Part shown: in pieces, positions 1-7,956 of the stretch | Position numbering within the stretch: position 1 is the stretch's first letter | Layout of the letters: the number at the start of each line of letters is the position of its first letter | DNA from: Natrinema sp031626495 | GTDB taxonomy: Archaea > Halobacteriota > Halobacteria > Halobacteriales > Natrialbaceae | Reading direction: 5' to 3' | Length of the DNA stretch: 64,000 nucleotides | Assembly (NCBI RefSeq): GCF_031626495.1 | Contig: NZ_JAMQOJ010000002.1 | Coordinates: 62,001-126,000, forward strand | Translations under genes and position numbers: made by a program | The notes under the pieces: generated by a model | Told to the model about the DNA's origin: nothing | Databases searched by the model: none | Seen by the model: the letters and a program-made list of their open reading frames with translations, nothing else

Positions 1-1
1 G

Positions 2-55
2 GACGCGATCGAAAACTACGCAACGTACACCACGGACTTTCGGTCATCCGCGTAG
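2..55 (+). CDS. 3' end of an unidentified gene (partial)
   Basis: An open frame enters from the window edge and ends with TAG at 53-55, giving 17 residues that finish DFRSSA. The next start codon lies 9 bases downstream, so the two genes may be co-transcribed. Too little is visible to name a family. Confidence 0.35.
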   Translation, partial: DAIENYATYTTDFRSSA

Positions 56-64
56 CGCCAACAA

Positions 65-337
65 ATGGCTGACCCATACAATTCATCTGAAGCGTCTCAT
101 CGAGCGCTTCGTGCAATCCAGCAAGAGCTCGAACGGCATCCAATCGTTACTGCCGTACAGGGGTTCCCGGATGGCGAGTTCACAGAGCTACGGGCAGCCC
201 TTGCGGTCGAGCGGTGGGAGATCGAACGTGAGAATGCAACAGCGTCCGCGGATCGTCCGGGATGTGGCCACGCACCGAATTCGTTGTTTGCCCGACCGAT
301 TTGGGCCTGTGAACACATCTGTAGACTCGCCAATTAA
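65..337 (+). CDS. hypothetical protein, 90 aa
   Basis: A 90-residue acidic frame starts with ATG 9 bases after the preceding stop. The first half (about residues 10-55) looks like a folded alpha/beta segment, with ALRAIQQELERHP followed by a short strand-like VTAVQGF. The last third is less regular and has three Cys (CGH, ACEHIC). I do not recognise the family. The 3' end could be frameshifted, since residues 60-90 have poor haloarchaeal character. It may form an operon with the partial gene upstream. Confidence 0.4.
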   Translation: MADPYNSSEASHRALRAIQQELERHPIVTAVQGFPDGEFTELRAALAVERWEIERENATASADRPGCGHAPNSLFARPIWACEHICRLAN

Positions 338-368
338 CGCTTATCTCGATGGGCTGGGAAGGATCAAT

Positions 369-761
369 ATGCTCCGAATGCTACTGTCTGCCATCGGTCT
401 CGTAATGGTGGCGATTCCACGCAGGATCGTTGAAAATGCGGAGACATTAGCGTTCGAGAACCCAGAGGATGCCATACTCCGAGGATGGACCATCCCGATG
501 GCCCGCCTCGAAGGGATCGGGTTCCTCCTCCTCATACGCCGGACGGGATTCCTCTCAGGTGTTGTAGGCGTGGTGATTGGCCTGTTTGGATCAATGGCGG
601 TGGTTGCACCGCGGCGGTACCTGGATTTTGGGTTGTCGCTCGCTTACGAGAACCCAGACGACATCGCCGTGAAATCGTGGGTGCTCCCGGTGACACGGTT
701 GCTCGGAATCACTGCGTTAGTGCTAACTGTCGTGTCGCAGCGCGGTGAGGGTGACAACTGA
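369..761 (+). CDS. small membrane protein with internal duplication
   Basis: The frame is open from 111, but the Arg/Ser-rich N-terminal part reads as non-coding, so the ATG at 369 is preferred (130 aa). The protein consists of two similar halves. Residues 1-52 and about 62-115 each contain a hydrophobic segment, a short PRR motif, then ENPEDA or ENPDDI, then a tryptophan and a second hydrophobic segment (WTIPMARLEGIG versus WVLPVTRLLGIT). This suggests four membrane-associated segments made by tandem duplication. Its function is unknown. It is followed by about 390 bases without a gene that contain the first copy of the dispersed repeat. Confidence 0.6.
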   Translation: MLRMLLSAIGLVMVAIPRRIVENAETLAFENPEDAILRGWTIPMARLEGIGFLLLIRRTGFLSGVVGVVIGLFGSMAVVAPRRYLDFGLSLAYENPDDIAVKSWVLPVTRLLGITALVLTVVSQRGEGDN

Positions 762-942
762 TGCTACGGGGTGGCCATGTCATTGAATGCATGTCCGATA
801 TCACCACGTGACCGATCAGAACTTCACCGACCAGAAAGACGTCGGAAACCAATATTCAATCGGCCCATGCTATGAAGTGATGGCAATGTGCATTAGCAAT
901 ATTGGACTAGACAACAATTGCTGAGGACAGGCTTCACAATTT

Positions 943-1082
943 TGCTCGATACGCGCTATATATTCAGCAGAATCTGTTCGAACTACCGAGTTACTGTCAA
1001 GAGCGACTTGCAAGATGTAGAGGATGAGTACAGCACGACGGCTTCGTTTCTTTCGCGCCGAAATCGGTGAACCACCCGCTCA
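943..1082 (+). repeat. dispersed intergenic repeat, copy 1
   Basis: This copy has the left core (TATATTCAGCA at about 959-969), the conserved spacer (ACTACCGAGTTACTGTCAAG) and the long right half. The right half runs GGATGAGTACAGCACGACGG, then a TTTCGCGCCGAAATCGGTGA block ending in a CACCCG. The right half is nearly identical to the copy at 7756-7895. The rest of 762-1148 shows no gene. Confidence 0.7.
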
Positions 1083-1148
1083 ATAGATCCTGCGAACTGA
1101 ACACTGGCTACAGAAAGTACTTGTTCCTAGATTATTCAATATCTGCTT

Positions 1149-1445
1149 ATGGTTAAGAAGCATCGTAGGTGGGTCAAACTAGCCATCTATCTAGTATCAT
1201 TCCTATTTCTTTTGCGCCTGATATTGGCTGATCCTGCCCACCATTACGTCTGGAGGTTTGGAAATTGGACGGCAGGAAGTTTACCGGGATGTAGTGGAAC
1301 AGGCGTACCGGGAATATGTGTCGTGATCGCTTGGCTATTAATCGAAGTGATTTACCCTGTCATCTTCGCAGGGATCGGTATCTTGATTGCTCACAAGGCT
1401 TGGGGAAGGATAGACAAATCAAAATGGTCAACTGCTGGAAGTTAG
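1149..1445 (+). CDS. small two-helix membrane protein
   Basis: 98 residues starting at ATG 1149. There is a basic N-terminus (MVKKHRRW), then a transmembrane helix at about residues 10-28. A polar loop with two Cys (PGCSGTGVPGIC) follows, then a second helix at about 57-82, and a polar tail. The base composition is AT-richer than the later part of the window, as in the neighbouring lipoprotein gene. No family was recognised. It sits directly after a copy of the dispersed repeat, as many genes in this region do. The following 1446-1758 shows no convincing gene. Confidence 0.55.
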   Translation: MVKKHRRWVKLAIYLVSFLFLLRLILADPAHHYVWRFGNWTAGSLPGCSGTGVPGICVVIAWLLIEVIYPVIFAGIGILIAHKAWGRIDKSKWSTAGS

Positions 1446-1758
1446 ACTCCACTGGTAGACGATACTTGTCTCACCTGTACTTACCGCTGGTTCACGATCT
1501 TCTGTCCATCTCTCATCGAATTCTCGGACGCGATTTTTCTCCCTATGATTGCTTGAAACAGGTATCCAATATAGCGGGCGAGTAGCAGGCAGGCTCTCGT
1601 TCTTAAGCCCATCACCGACCCATCCGCTGAGAAAAACTCATGTTCCAGTACCTCTCAACACCCCAGAGAAGACACCAAGTCAGTACAGGTACAAGGAGTA
1701 TCGACAGCGTAAGTGCAGTATTATATACTTCACGCGGTTGATTGATGATTTCTAATAT

Positions 1759-2046
1759 CTAAACTAATCTGACGAATCCGAGGACGAGGATACCAGAGAC
1801 TATGGAAGTGGGGAGTTTGAATTCAGGGTCGTACACAAACCAAACGCCAAATAGGGTGGTGATAGAACCAAAAAATGAGGCAAATAAGGATATGAATATA
1901 ACTAGACCTGCCCAACCGCCATAGTTTGGGACCGTAAGCATCGATACAACAGTCTCTGTCCCGAGTCCTACACCATATAGCAGAAGTAAGGCGCCAAGCA
2001 GCGCCAATATAATCGGGGGTATGTCATAGCAAGTGAATGAAGCCAT
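1759..2046 (-). CDS. small three-helix membrane protein
   Basis: Read on the minus strand, the frame opens at 2103, but the Met at 2046 (MASFTCYDIPP) is preferred because it lies just before the first hydrophobic helix. This gives 95 aa. Three hydrophobic stretches are visible: ILALLGALLLLYGVGL, WAGLVIFISLFASFFGSI and a C-terminal segment ending GILVLGFVRLV. Its function is unknown. It is divergent from the lipoprotein gene at 2240. Moderate confidence rests on the clean helix pattern. Confidence 0.5.
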   Translation of the reverse strand: MASFTCYDIPPIILALLGALLLLYGVGLGTETVVSMLTVPNYGGWAGLVIFISLFASFFGSITTLFGVWFVYDPEFKLPTSIVSGILVLGFVRLV

Positions 2047-2212
2047 GAAGCAATGTTCTGCCAGTCTGGGTAAAGGCTTTATCGTACTAGTTGATACGTA
2101 CATTCCCTATATTGAGCACAAGAACCGCTTTCAGGTCGTCTGAAATAATGCGACATCAGGTGCCACGTCCGTGTGCGAATAGAGCAAAAGCCTCGCTTAT
2201 ATATCAGAAAAC

Positions 2213-2218
2213 TTTATA
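2213..2218 (+). promoter_or_regulatory. TATA box of the 2240 lipoprotein gene
   Basis: TTTATA lies about 25 bases before the ATG at 2240, the spacing expected for a leaderless haloarchaeal transcript. Confidence 0.55.
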
Positions 2219-2239
2219 TCCCGTATAAGATCATGTCCC

Positions 2240-3172
2240 ATGAATCGTAGAAAAGTCCTTTCGGGAATTGCGGGGTCGTCTTTGGCAGTGTTTTCTGGCT
2301 GTTCTAAGTCGTCTAATGATAACTCTCTCAAATCTCCCTGTGGTGTACGAGTTTCCCTCTATCGCGTCAGTTTAGAACAAACAGCGAGAAAGATAGCGGT
2401 GGCGGAAGCAGAACTGAATAGGACACCCCCGGGCAGAGGGTCCCTTTTTCACCAAGTACTCGAAGGCCAGTCACCGACCATTGAGGTGGCATTTAATCCA
2501 CCCCTCAGAGAAGAGCACTATTATGAATATTCGGACAAGTTCTACAGGATTACCAAGAACGTGGTGGGTGAAGGGGACGTTTCTGGGCCATCATATGGGG
2601 TATCAAGAAAGAAGGCCACTGGATCAGAAGATGATGTGCTACTGTTCACTGACTTACCTCAACACGATCAGTGGCGGATCAATGAAGTCCTGCGTTCTTC
2701 TCGACATGATTTGTTCACTGCAGGATATCTTAACGGAGACGATGCTGAGGAGTCGGTGTTCACTGCTGGGACTGACGAACTCTACATCTCATTAGATAGC
2801 AACACAGACTATGACATTATTCAGCTAAAACGGATTGATACGCAGACGATAACCGTGAGACAACTCACGTATTCAGCAACACTTGTTGCAGATCGTCCAG
2901 ACTCATTTGCGAACTATATCTTACAACGACGAGGAATTGAAGTGTCTAATGATAAGATAGAAGAATTAGTTACAGATCTTAAAAAGGACGAGAGTGGAGC
3001 ACTTCCAATCTGTAATGAGATAGGGAAAAACAAGGAGCATTTAGAGGCGTTAGAGAAGCTTAAGACGGCCAGAAACGAATCTGAAAGACCAAGAAAGTTG
3101 ACTGGGGAGTACTACCTTCGTCATGAGGGAAACTGGTATCACATGTTTGTGGAGACCCGCACAGATCACTAA
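2240..3172 (+). CDS. predicted lipoprotein, paralogue of the 10359-11318 protein
   Basis: 310 aa with a short basic N-terminus, a hydrophobic stretch and a lipobox-like FSGC at residues 18-21, so it is probably a membrane-anchored extracellular lipoprotein. A TATA box 25 bases upstream fixes the start. Its middle aligns clearly with the lipoprotein encoded at 10359-11318. Shared blocks include FYRITKNVVGEGDVSGP versus FYKINEEVVDEGRVSGP, DLPQHDQWRI versus NLPRHDQWRV, and TAGYLNGDDAEESV versus IAGYLDATDQDESV. Its function is unknown. It is AT-rich relative to the 12-20 kb segment. The pair could be a horizontally spread surface-protein family, because both lie next to copies of the dispersed repeat. 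Confidence 0.7.
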   Translation: MNRRKVLSGIAGSSLAVFSGCSKSSNDNSLKSPCGVRVSLYRVSLEQTARKIAVAEAELNRTPPGRGSLFHQVLEGQSPTIEVAFNPPLREEHYYEYSDKFYRITKNVVGEGDVSGPSYGVSRKKATGSEDDVLLFTDLPQHDQWRINEVLRSSRHDLFTAGYLNGDDAEESVFTAGTDELYISLDSNTDYDIIQLKRIDTQTITVRQLTYSATLVADRPDSFANYILQRRGIEVSNDKIEELVTDLKKDESGALPICNEIGKNKEHLEALEKLKTARNESERPRKLTGEYYLRHEGNWYHMFVETRTDH

Positions 3173-3240
3173 CATTCAGGCTTATCTTATTCTTCAGAAC
3201 GGTATCGGTGTTCTCTGTCCTAAACGGTATGTGCTTCACC

Positions 3241-3341
3241 TATACTGAGCGATCACCATCTTCGCAAATTGAGTCAGGTTTCGTGCGATATTCGCGCTGT
3301 GTATGCAGCAGAGGCCACAAGAATCGTGAGTGGGCTGTGAG
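3241..3341 (+). repeat. dispersed intergenic repeat, copy 2 (left half)
   Basis: This copy has the full left module (TACTGAGCGATCACCATC, then TTCGTGCGATATTCGCGC, then GTGTATGCAGCAG) followed by a diverged version of the internal spacer. It stops where the recombinase gene begins. The missing right half resumes beyond that gene at 4105. Confidence 0.65.
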
Positions 3342-4046
3342 TTATCGATGATGCGCTTGCCGGAGTGCATCTGCGGTCGCAGTTCCAGAAATCCGGATGT
3401 ATTTCTGAGCAGTGGCGAGATCGCTCCACCCCATCAATGCCTGTAGTGGGACTGGCGCAACTCCCTGATAGGCGTGATAGCTCGCAGCGGTTGCCCGCAA
3501 ACAGTGTGGGTAAACACGCCCTCGAAGATCGGCAGCCTCGGCTGCTTCGTTCACCCGCCTATTGATCGTCGAGCGCGAATGTGAAAACGAATCGTAGCGA
3601 TTGGCGAAGCGTTCGATACACAATTCGAGACGCAACGACAGGTCGAAGGGGATCGCTCGCGCGGAGGAGACCGTCTTTGGGTGCCACCGGACCGCTACTG
3701 CCTCATACTCGGTGAGGTCGTCACAGTGGCTCGCTTCCTGGGCTGCTTGGCGACGACAGTACCCACAGGCACACGGCTCCTGCTGTGGAATCTGGAGAAG
3801 CTTCCGATCCCAGTCGAACCACGTGGTATGGAGATGTGAAATCTCGCCCCCACGCAGTCCAAGCCGACCTGCTACCAAACAGATGAACCGCGCTTGGAAA
3901 TCACGGGGACTAGGTAACTCCGAACAGGCTTCGAGTAGCAACTCGAACTCTCGGTCGGAGAGTACATCTTCGTGAGAATGTCGTGTCGTCAACGCTCGTC
4001 GATGTCGTTTCGCCCATGTTGATGACTCAGACTGATGCTGTGTCAT
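3342..4046 (-). CDS. tyrosine recombinase / integrase
   Basis: 234 aa, a compact catalytic-domain recombinase. Visible active-site residues are Arg65 (GLRGGEI), Lys124 (WHPKTVSSAR), His181 and Arg184 (HCLRATAAS), Trp207 in place of the second His (MGWSDLATAQ), and the nucleophile Tyr216 (QKYIRIS). Trp at that position is tolerated in recombinases such as Cre. A Cys/His cluster (CACGYC plus HC, residues 92-108) probably binds zinc, as in other haloarchaeal integrases. It should cut and join DNA at a specific site. The N-terminal core-binding domain is very short. The gene sits between the left and right halves of the dispersed repeat, so it may belong to that element. Confidence 0.85.
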   Translation of the reverse strand: MTQHQSESSTWAKRHRRALTTRHSHEDVLSDREFELLLEACSELPSPRDFQARFICLVAGRLGLRGGEISHLHTTWFDWDRKLLQIPQQEPCACGYCRRQAAQEASHCDDLTEYEAVAVRWHPKTVSSARAIPFDLSLRLELCIERFANRYDSFSHSRSTINRRVNEAAEAADLRGRVYPHCLRATAASYHAYQGVAPVPLQALMGWSDLATAQKYIRISGTATADALRQAHHR

Positions 4047-4104
4047 TACAGCCGGAAGTGTACACGGTTCCCAGAAAATTGTTCAAAAATGATATTGTTC
4101 GACG

Positions 4105-4190
4105 GTACTGAATAAAGAGGATGAGTGCAGCACGACGATCTCGTTTGTTTCACGCCCGACCTACTGAACCAGCCGTTCCGTAGATCTGCC
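4105..4190 (+). repeat. dispersed intergenic repeat, copy 3 (right half)
   Basis: This is the right half only: GTACTGAATAAAGAGG, then ATGAGTGCAGCACGACG, then TCGTTTGTTTCACGCC. With the left half at 3241-3341 it would make one complete element interrupted by the recombinase gene. Confidence 0.65.
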
Positions 4191-4280
4191 TACTGAGTGG
4201 CTGGTTCAATCAGGCTCATTCGAAGCTTCTTGCTTTCTACGACACGCTACCGTATTCCGAAGGCCCAAAATAAACTCCGA

Positions 4281-5027
4281 TCACACGCTTTCCGATCGTG
4301 CACTCATTTCTTTTTTACCGCGAGAACGCACTATCTCAACGATTATTGTGCACCATGTTATCACAGGTAGCAGTATTAGACCTAGAGATGCGATATCGCT
4401 GAACATCACTAGATACGGGAACGCGAACGCGAAAGCAACGAGAGCTATGCCATAGCCCACAGCAGTAGGCGTCGGTTCGGGTTTCCATCTTCCCCAGTAC
4501 TGATATATAAGAAAGATCGAAAACACCCCAAGAGAGAGTAGTTTACTGGTGATCTCAAAAACAGGGCTGAGATCCCATGCCTTCTCGCCGCCGAAACCGG
4601 CTCGTACGAGATACACCTCTCCGTCGGTGTCCTCTACGATCCCATACGGGTGGTGCTGGTAGCCGATCCCCCCGGAACTACTAGGCTCCTCTGGCGCTTC
4701 CTCGTACTCGTCACACATGAGGAGTATGTCCTTACAGACAGGTAGTTTGAAGCTCTGCCGTCCACTGAACGGATGTGGCTCTTGCTCTTTCGCCGTCTTG
4801 AAGGCCCTCTGTTGATCCTCCGAGAGTTCTTCGACGGGGACAGCACTCTCTATCGCAGCGTCTCGATCTTCGACCGTATCGTTGAAGTCCTCCGTCGATT
4901 CGTGCGCGACGGTGAATGATGGTGAAGGGGCCTGATACGGCGTTGCAAGCGCACCGGGGTATAAAACTGCACCCCAGAGAAGAAGCGGAAGAACGAATAT
5001 AATTCCTATGAGAATCCGCGACTTCAT
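4281..5027 (-). CDS. membrane protein with long extracellular N-terminal region
   Basis: 248 aa. There is one N-terminal hydrophobic helix (residues 5-25), then about 130 mostly acidic residues, then three C-terminal helices (around LLSLGVFSIFLIYQYW, VGYGIALVAFAFAFPYL and LGLILLPVITWCTIIV). The polar part contains a heptad-like acidic stretch ending QQRAFKTAKEQEPHPF and a pair of Cys (VCKDILLMC). It resembles haloarchaeal orphan membrane proteins of unknown function, and I do not assign one. Copies of the dispersed repeat lie on both sides. Confidence 0.65.
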   Translation of the reverse strand: MKSRILIGIIFVLPLLLWGAVLYPGALATPYQAPSPSFTVAHESTEDFNDTVEDRDAAIESAVPVEELSEDQQRAFKTAKEQEPHPFSGRQSFKLPVCKDILLMCDEYEEAPEEPSSSGGIGYQHHPYGIVEDTDGEVYLVRAGFGGEKAWDLSPVFEITSKLLSLGVFSIFLIYQYWGRWKPEPTPTAVGYGIALVAFAFAFPYLVMFSDIASLGLILLPVITWCTIIVEIVRSRGKKEMSARSESV

Positions 5028-5154
5028 AATATCTCAACTGGTTCTTATTGATAAGTGCTTTCTGGATCTGGGCGAGAACACCACGGAGAACGAAGATCAG
5101 TACTATCTCATTCGCTCCTTTTACAGCGCGGTTTTCGATATCTCCCAGTACAGC

Positions 5155-5300
5155 CCCTGTGCTGAGCGGTTACACTTTCGTAGATCGGTCAAAATCTCAT
5201 GCCGCATTCGCGCCTTGTATCTTGCAGAGACCCCACGAATTACCCAGTTGCTGTCAGAAATGATATTAGAAATACAGAGGTTGTATTCTGCAACAGGTAC
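5155..5300 (+). repeat. dispersed intergenic repeat, copy 4
   Basis: The left module is GCTGAGCGGTTACACTTTCG, then TAGATCGGTCA, then GCCGCATTCGCGCC. This is closest to the inverted copy at 10251-10345. The internal spacer (ACCCAGTTGCTGTCAG) and an eroded right core (AAATACAGAGG) follow. Confidence 0.65.
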
Positions 5301-5342
5301 CCCGTCTAAGGAGAGGGACGTATGCAATATGACGGGAGATGT

Positions 5343-5528
5343 TCAGCAGTAGTAGACCCAGAATTTGTGCCCCTGGGGGCAATGGGCGATGCTATGTTCT
5401 CCGAAGGCTGCGACGGACGGGCTCACGACCAACTCTGCGTTTCGATCCAGTACTTGGACATCAGTGAGTTGTTCGCAGTGGGGGCACGTTACCTCTGTAA
5501 CCTCGGGTTTAGATGTTGAAGTGGTCAT
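5343..5528 (-). CDS. zinc-ribbon microprotein
   Basis: 61 aa starting at ATG 5528 (MTTSTSKPEV). It has CPHC near residue 14 and CPQGH near residue 50, with a final YYC, a plausible treble-clef or zinc-ribbon site. It begins 7 bases after the stop of the cupin gene (5536-5931), so the two are very likely one operon. Haloarchaea have many such small zinc proteins of unknown role. The frame is open further upstream, but that part overlaps the cupin gene and is not coding in this frame. Confidence 0.6.
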   Translation of the reverse strand: MTTSTSKPEVTEVTCPHCEQLTDVQVLDRNAELVVSPSVAAFGEHSIAHCPQGHKFWVYYC

Positions 5529-5535
5529 AGTCGTT

Positions 5536-5931
5536 CTACTCGTCACTTCCGCCCATTTTAGCCAGCATGTGATTGATGACCTCTGTGTGTTCATTTTGTG
5601 GGCTGAACATGACGATCTCAGAATCCTCGTCGGCCCGGACCGCGTGGCCAGGCGGCCAGTAGAAGAGATCGCCGGCTGAGTCAACCTCTTCAGTGCCGTC
5701 CGTGTAGCCAACGGTGAGTGCGCCCTTAAGGACGTACCCCCAGTGGGGGGTCTGACAGAGGTCGTCCTCCAGACCTTCTAATAGCGGGGCGATGTCCGTT
5801 CCGGCGTTGAGCGTGAAGTACTCTCCGCTGAGTTCACCGTAGTGACTCGCATCGCCGAACTCCACCTGCTGGCGGGCCACGGCGTCCGGTGTGTCGATCT
5901 TGATTGGGATGGTCTCTTTTGCTTGCTTCAT
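5536..5931 (-). CDS. cupin-domain protein
   Basis: 131 aa, single cupin beta-barrel. The C-terminal half shows the conserved-barrel pattern: HWGYVLKGALTVGY, a Gly turn, then GDLFYWPPGHAV. The first motif has one His (HWGY) and the second has PPGH, so a bound metal or small ligand is possible. Such proteins are usually small-molecule binding or isomerase-like, and no substrate can be assigned. It is followed at 7 bases by the zinc microprotein. It is one of three cupins within 2.2 kb. Confidence 0.75.
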   Translation of the reverse strand: MKQAKETIPIKIDTPDAVARQQVEFGDASHYGELSGEYFTLNAGTDIAPLLEGLEDDLCQTPHWGYVLKGALTVGYTDGTEEVDSAGDLFYWPPGHAVRADEDSEIVMFSPQNEHTEVINHMLAKMGGSDE

Positions 5932-6173
5932 TGTTTTACCCGGCTGAGAAGCAGTAAGACCTATCGAGCGGCGGACCCGCCGACTACAATCTCATACCAG
6001 GGCACTCCCGCATTGGTTTGCGGAAGAATACGATGATAGACCCTGCTTTTCAGTCATCTAGAAGTAGGCTCTCAGCGTATAAGTACGTATCTTCCATGTA
6101 GTCCATTTATTGAACTCCGTTGGTCGCTCCTGTTCGTTTGCTATCCCTAGTAAGTAATTTAAACTCTGTGATG

Positions 6174-6270
6174 AATACGCGCCCTGTATTCAGCAAGATC
6201 TGATCGACCTACCGAACTGCTGTCAAGAGAGGCGTGCTGAATATAGAGCATTGAGTCAGCACACAAGAGA
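6174..6270 (+). repeat. dispersed intergenic repeat, copy 5
   Basis: One of the clearest copies. CCTGTATTCAGCA (about 6183-6195) and GTGCTGAATATAGAG (about 6234-6248) form an inverted repeat around the spacer CTACCGAACTGCTGTCAAG. A third TCAGCAC follows. Confidence 0.75.
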
Positions 6271-6308
6271 ACCGTCACAGAGAGAACATCACCGACGCCG
6301 GCCTCAAT

Positions 6309-6857
6309 TCATCTCACTCGGTTAGTCGGGAGCCGGTAGCCGAGCAGGTGTCCAACTCTTGCCAGAATCTTGAATACCCAATGTGGCGGACTGACGATGC
6401 GCTGTTCATCTTCGTGTTCGACGACCAGCATGGCGAGCAAGATAGATGATTTGAGGCCGTTCGGCGGCATGGGTACCCCGCGTTCGGTTTTCAACCTGTG
6501 GAACCCTCTGAAGAACTCCTCGAACTGCATCGCGGGTCGGTGGATGTTGATCACCTCGGCGGGTCCCGCGTTCCTGAACGCGTGTTCCGTATCCGGTGGG
6601 ATGACGACTTTCTCGCCGGTTTCGACCGTGGACCACTCCCCTTTGACCTGTACCTCCAGCTCACCAGTGATGACCTCATAACTCTCTTCGGCGGTCGGAT
6701 GGAGATGTGGCGGTAACTCCCCTGGCTCGTCCAATTCCATGCGAGTCTTGAACCGTTCCCCATCGGTCTCGTCAGCCGTTTCGAGGATCTCCCACCTTCC
6801 CGGAAATCCCTCGTGATCGAGGACACGATTTGGTTCCATAGACCCTTGTCTCGTCAT
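6309..6857 (-). CDS. cupin-domain protein with C-terminal extension
   Basis: 182 aa from the ATG at 6857 (MTRQGSMEPN). The open frame continues to 6896 but the extra residues look non-coding, and MEPNRV at 6839 is an alternative start. The N-terminal half is a cupin with metal-ligand motif 1 (PHLHPTAEESYEV: two His and a Glu) and motif 2 (PPDTEHAFRN). The C-terminal about 70 residues form helices ending GHLLGYRLP, similar in layout to the neighbouring cupin at 6989-7675 (GRGLGYQTTY). The two are divergently arranged homologues. Substrate unknown. Confidence 0.75.
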   Translation of the reverse strand: MTRQGSMEPNRVLDHEGFPGRWEILETADETDGERFKTRMELDEPGELPPHLHPTAEESYEVITGELEVQVKGEWSTVETGEKVVIPPDTEHAFRNAGPAEVINIHRPAMQFEEFFRGFHRLKTERGVPMPPNGLKSSILLAMLVVEHEDEQRIVSPPHWVFKILARVGHLLGYRLPTNRVR

Positions 6858-6988
6858 ACCATACCGATGGTGCACGAATTTCAAATAGATTCGCAAAGTA
6901 CGGGCCGAGGCCTGAAAGTGAGGATTATCGACGTACTCGATATCTCAACGTCCGAAAGTTGAATACCGAGCCTGTGCCAAATATTAAC

Positions 6989-7675
6989 ATGGAAATCATC
7001 TCAGTAGGGAGAACACTCGACGAGCAGGGCGAGCCGGTCCCGGGGAGCGGCTTCGAGGTCGATCCAGAGGGAATCGTTGCCGAGACACTCGCTGAGCGGA
7101 CAGGCCCCCTGATATCCAATCCAGTATCTCAAGAGTGGGTCGCCGATCTTGAACCCCCGGAGAACACGGGTGGCGAGTATCACAGCGCGATCTATTTGAG
7201 CGCTGGGGAGGGGCCGCCGGAACATTATCACGTCGGCTACGAGGAGACCTTCGAGGTCCTTTCGGGAGAACTGACGGTCGTCGTCGAAGGCACTCCCCAC
7301 CGTGTTTCAGCGGGGGAATCACACACTGTCCCGGCCGGTACGGTTCACAAACCGCGCTACGATGGCGATACATTCGCCGCAGCCATCGGCACGGTACGGC
7401 CGCCAGGAAAGACGCTCCAGCTCATCAAGACGCTATTCGGTCTCGCCCACGAGGGGAAATTAGACGATTCGGGACAGCCGGGGTTTCTCCAAGGCATGGT
7501 GTTGACCAAGGAATTAGCGGACGATTCGGTGTTCGTGTCGCCTCCTCCCACCGTAACCCGACCCCTGGCAACTGCCCTTGCACCGGTTGGCCGCGGGCTC
7601 GGCTATCAAACGACGTATTCGACATACGAGGACCCGGAATTTTGGGAACAGCATGTGGAACAACCCCCTTTCTGA
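6989..7675 (+). CDS. cupin-domain protein with C-terminal extension
   Basis: 228 aa from ATG 6989. The frame is open from a TTG at 6959, but MEIISVG is a better start. The cupin core is at residues 60-140, with EHYHVGYEETFEVLSGE (two His, one Glu) and PAGTVHKPRY as the metal motifs. The C-terminal helical region ends in a GRGLGY motif shared with the divergent cupin at 6309-6857, so the two arose by duplication. The role is unknown. Small-molecule oxygenation or isomerisation is common in the fold. Confidence 0.75.
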   Translation: MEIISVGRTLDEQGEPVPGSGFEVDPEGIVAETLAERTGPLISNPVSQEWVADLEPPENTGGEYHSAIYLSAGEGPPEHYHVGYEETFEVLSGELTVVVEGTPHRVSAGESHTVPAGTVHKPRYDGDTFAAAIGTVRPPGKTLQLIKTLFGLAHEGKLDDSGQPGFLQGMVLTKELADDSVFVSPPPTVTRPLATALAPVGRGLGYQTTYSTYEDPEFWEQHVEQPPF

Positions 7676-7755
7676 CGGCTCCGATTCAGCGACCGGACCA
7701 GTACGAACAGTCCAATACCAACTTGCCAGAGGACTATTCCCGGCCATTGATTGCT

Positions 7756-7895
7756 AACTAAGCGCCTTGTATGCAGCACGCTCGCAGAAACTTACCCAGT
7801 TTCTGTTAGAAGTCACGTACTGACTACAGAGAATGAGTTCAGCACGACGGCTTTATTTGTTTCGCGCCGAAATCGGTGAATCACCCGAGAACTAC
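7756..7895 (+). repeat. dispersed intergenic repeat, copy 6
   Basis: A complete copy: GCGCCTTGTATGCAGCACG, spacer TTACCCAGTTTCTGTTAG, eroded right core, then ATGAGTTCAGCACGACGG and the TTTCGCGCCGAAATCGGTGA block at about 7860-7879. The last block matches copy 1 almost exactly. Confidence 0.75.
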
Positions 7896-7956
7896 ACCTG
7901 CGGACTGGACAGTTGTTCCCTGAAAGCACTTATAGAACGTGTTAGTAGGCGTGACT

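Noticed and set aside
1549..1755. 68-residue open frame
   Set aside because: No protein-like pattern and no start signal. Treated as intergenic.
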